64,000 bases of DNA, taken from positions 18,603,061 through 18,667,060 of the forward strand of contig NC_079419.1 in the NCBI RefSeq assembly GCF_026213295.1, read 5' to 3'. Positions within the stretch are counted from its first letter, which is position 1. Each line of letters begins with the position of its first letter. A program made the position numbers and the translations under genes. Below, in pieces: positions 63,795 to 64,000 of this stretch. Source of the DNA: Gadus chalcogrammus (lineage: Eukaryota > Chordata > Actinopteri > Gadiformes > Gadidae). The notes below the pieces were generated by a model, which saw only the letters and a list, made by a program, of their open reading frames with translations, searched no databases and was not told the DNA's origin.

Positions 63795-64000
63795 TCAATA
63801 AGTAACCCAGGGAATGTTCAGGGAGCATGAATCTTTGTCAAAATGAAGACATGGCCAGCAAAATAGTGGCTGAAGTTTAGCGCTACCAGCTAGCCACTCG
63901 GTGCGGACATAGTTCTCCTCATTGAAAGTGCGATAACCACTCTTCTTTCTCTCCACACGCAGCTGAAGCTTAGGCATTGGCCTGCCGCCAGATTTATTCT
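63795..64000 (-). pseudogene. TTF-zinc-finger hAT fragment (copy 3, cut by window end)
   Basis: Minus-strand counterpart of 37,956-38,225 (KSGYRTFNEENYVRTEW, FCWPCLHFDKD), uninterrupted by the MITE of copy 1. It runs off the right edge. Confidence 0.55.

Overview
The window comes from a vertebrate nuclear genome, most likely a ray-finned fish. Genes are split by GT-AG introns and have AATAAA signals. The DNA is packed with hAT, PIF/Harbinger and TTAA-target transposons, a tRNA-headed SINE of a fish-type design, and very long CA microsatellites. I see no bacterial or viral operon and no CRISPR array. The species cannot be named from sequence alone.

The main architecture is a tandem segmental duplication with a period of about 25-29 kb. 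Copy 1 runs from 1 to about 25,100, copy 2 from about 25,100 to 51,600, and copy 3 from about 51,600 past the window end. The window opens inside a Harbinger transposase whose counterpart lies at 24,952-25,330. Each copy carries, in order: the Harbinger tail with a minus-strand SANT-like partner gene; an inverted-repeat element; a nine-exon ZNF862-like (hAT-derived) pseudogene; BEN-domain exons; a variable transposon zone; a 116-118 bp AT-rich minisatellite; a minus-strand TTF-finger hAT fragment; about 2 kb of non-coding DNA with a 104-bp hairpin; a TOGARAM-like gene; a SINE; a MITE; and the next Harbinger element. Copy 3 is cut by the window end before its TOGARAM-like gene.

The two TOGARAM-like genes (12,485-21,092 and 40,911-49,523) are the only host-type genes that look intact. 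Joining 16 exons gives 1158 and 1195 codons with every intron phase consistent. The C-terminal half carries two TOG (microtubule-binding HEAT-like) domains, as in the ciliary crescerin/TOGARAM family. The N-terminal half is an unusual array of Pro/Arg-rich exons, all bounded by phase-1 introns, and part of it is a 37-residue repeat whose number differs between copies.

The copies differ mainly by precise transposon insertions. Many have an empty site in another copy, which reveals target-site duplications and insertion order. Copy 3 contains three hAT-type elements nested inside one another within the hAT-derived ZNF862-like gene. Copy 2 carries a TTAA-target element with long inverted repeats and a THAP-like fragment. 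The shared ZNF862-like insertion and its sequence place copies 2 and 3 closer to each other than to copy 1.
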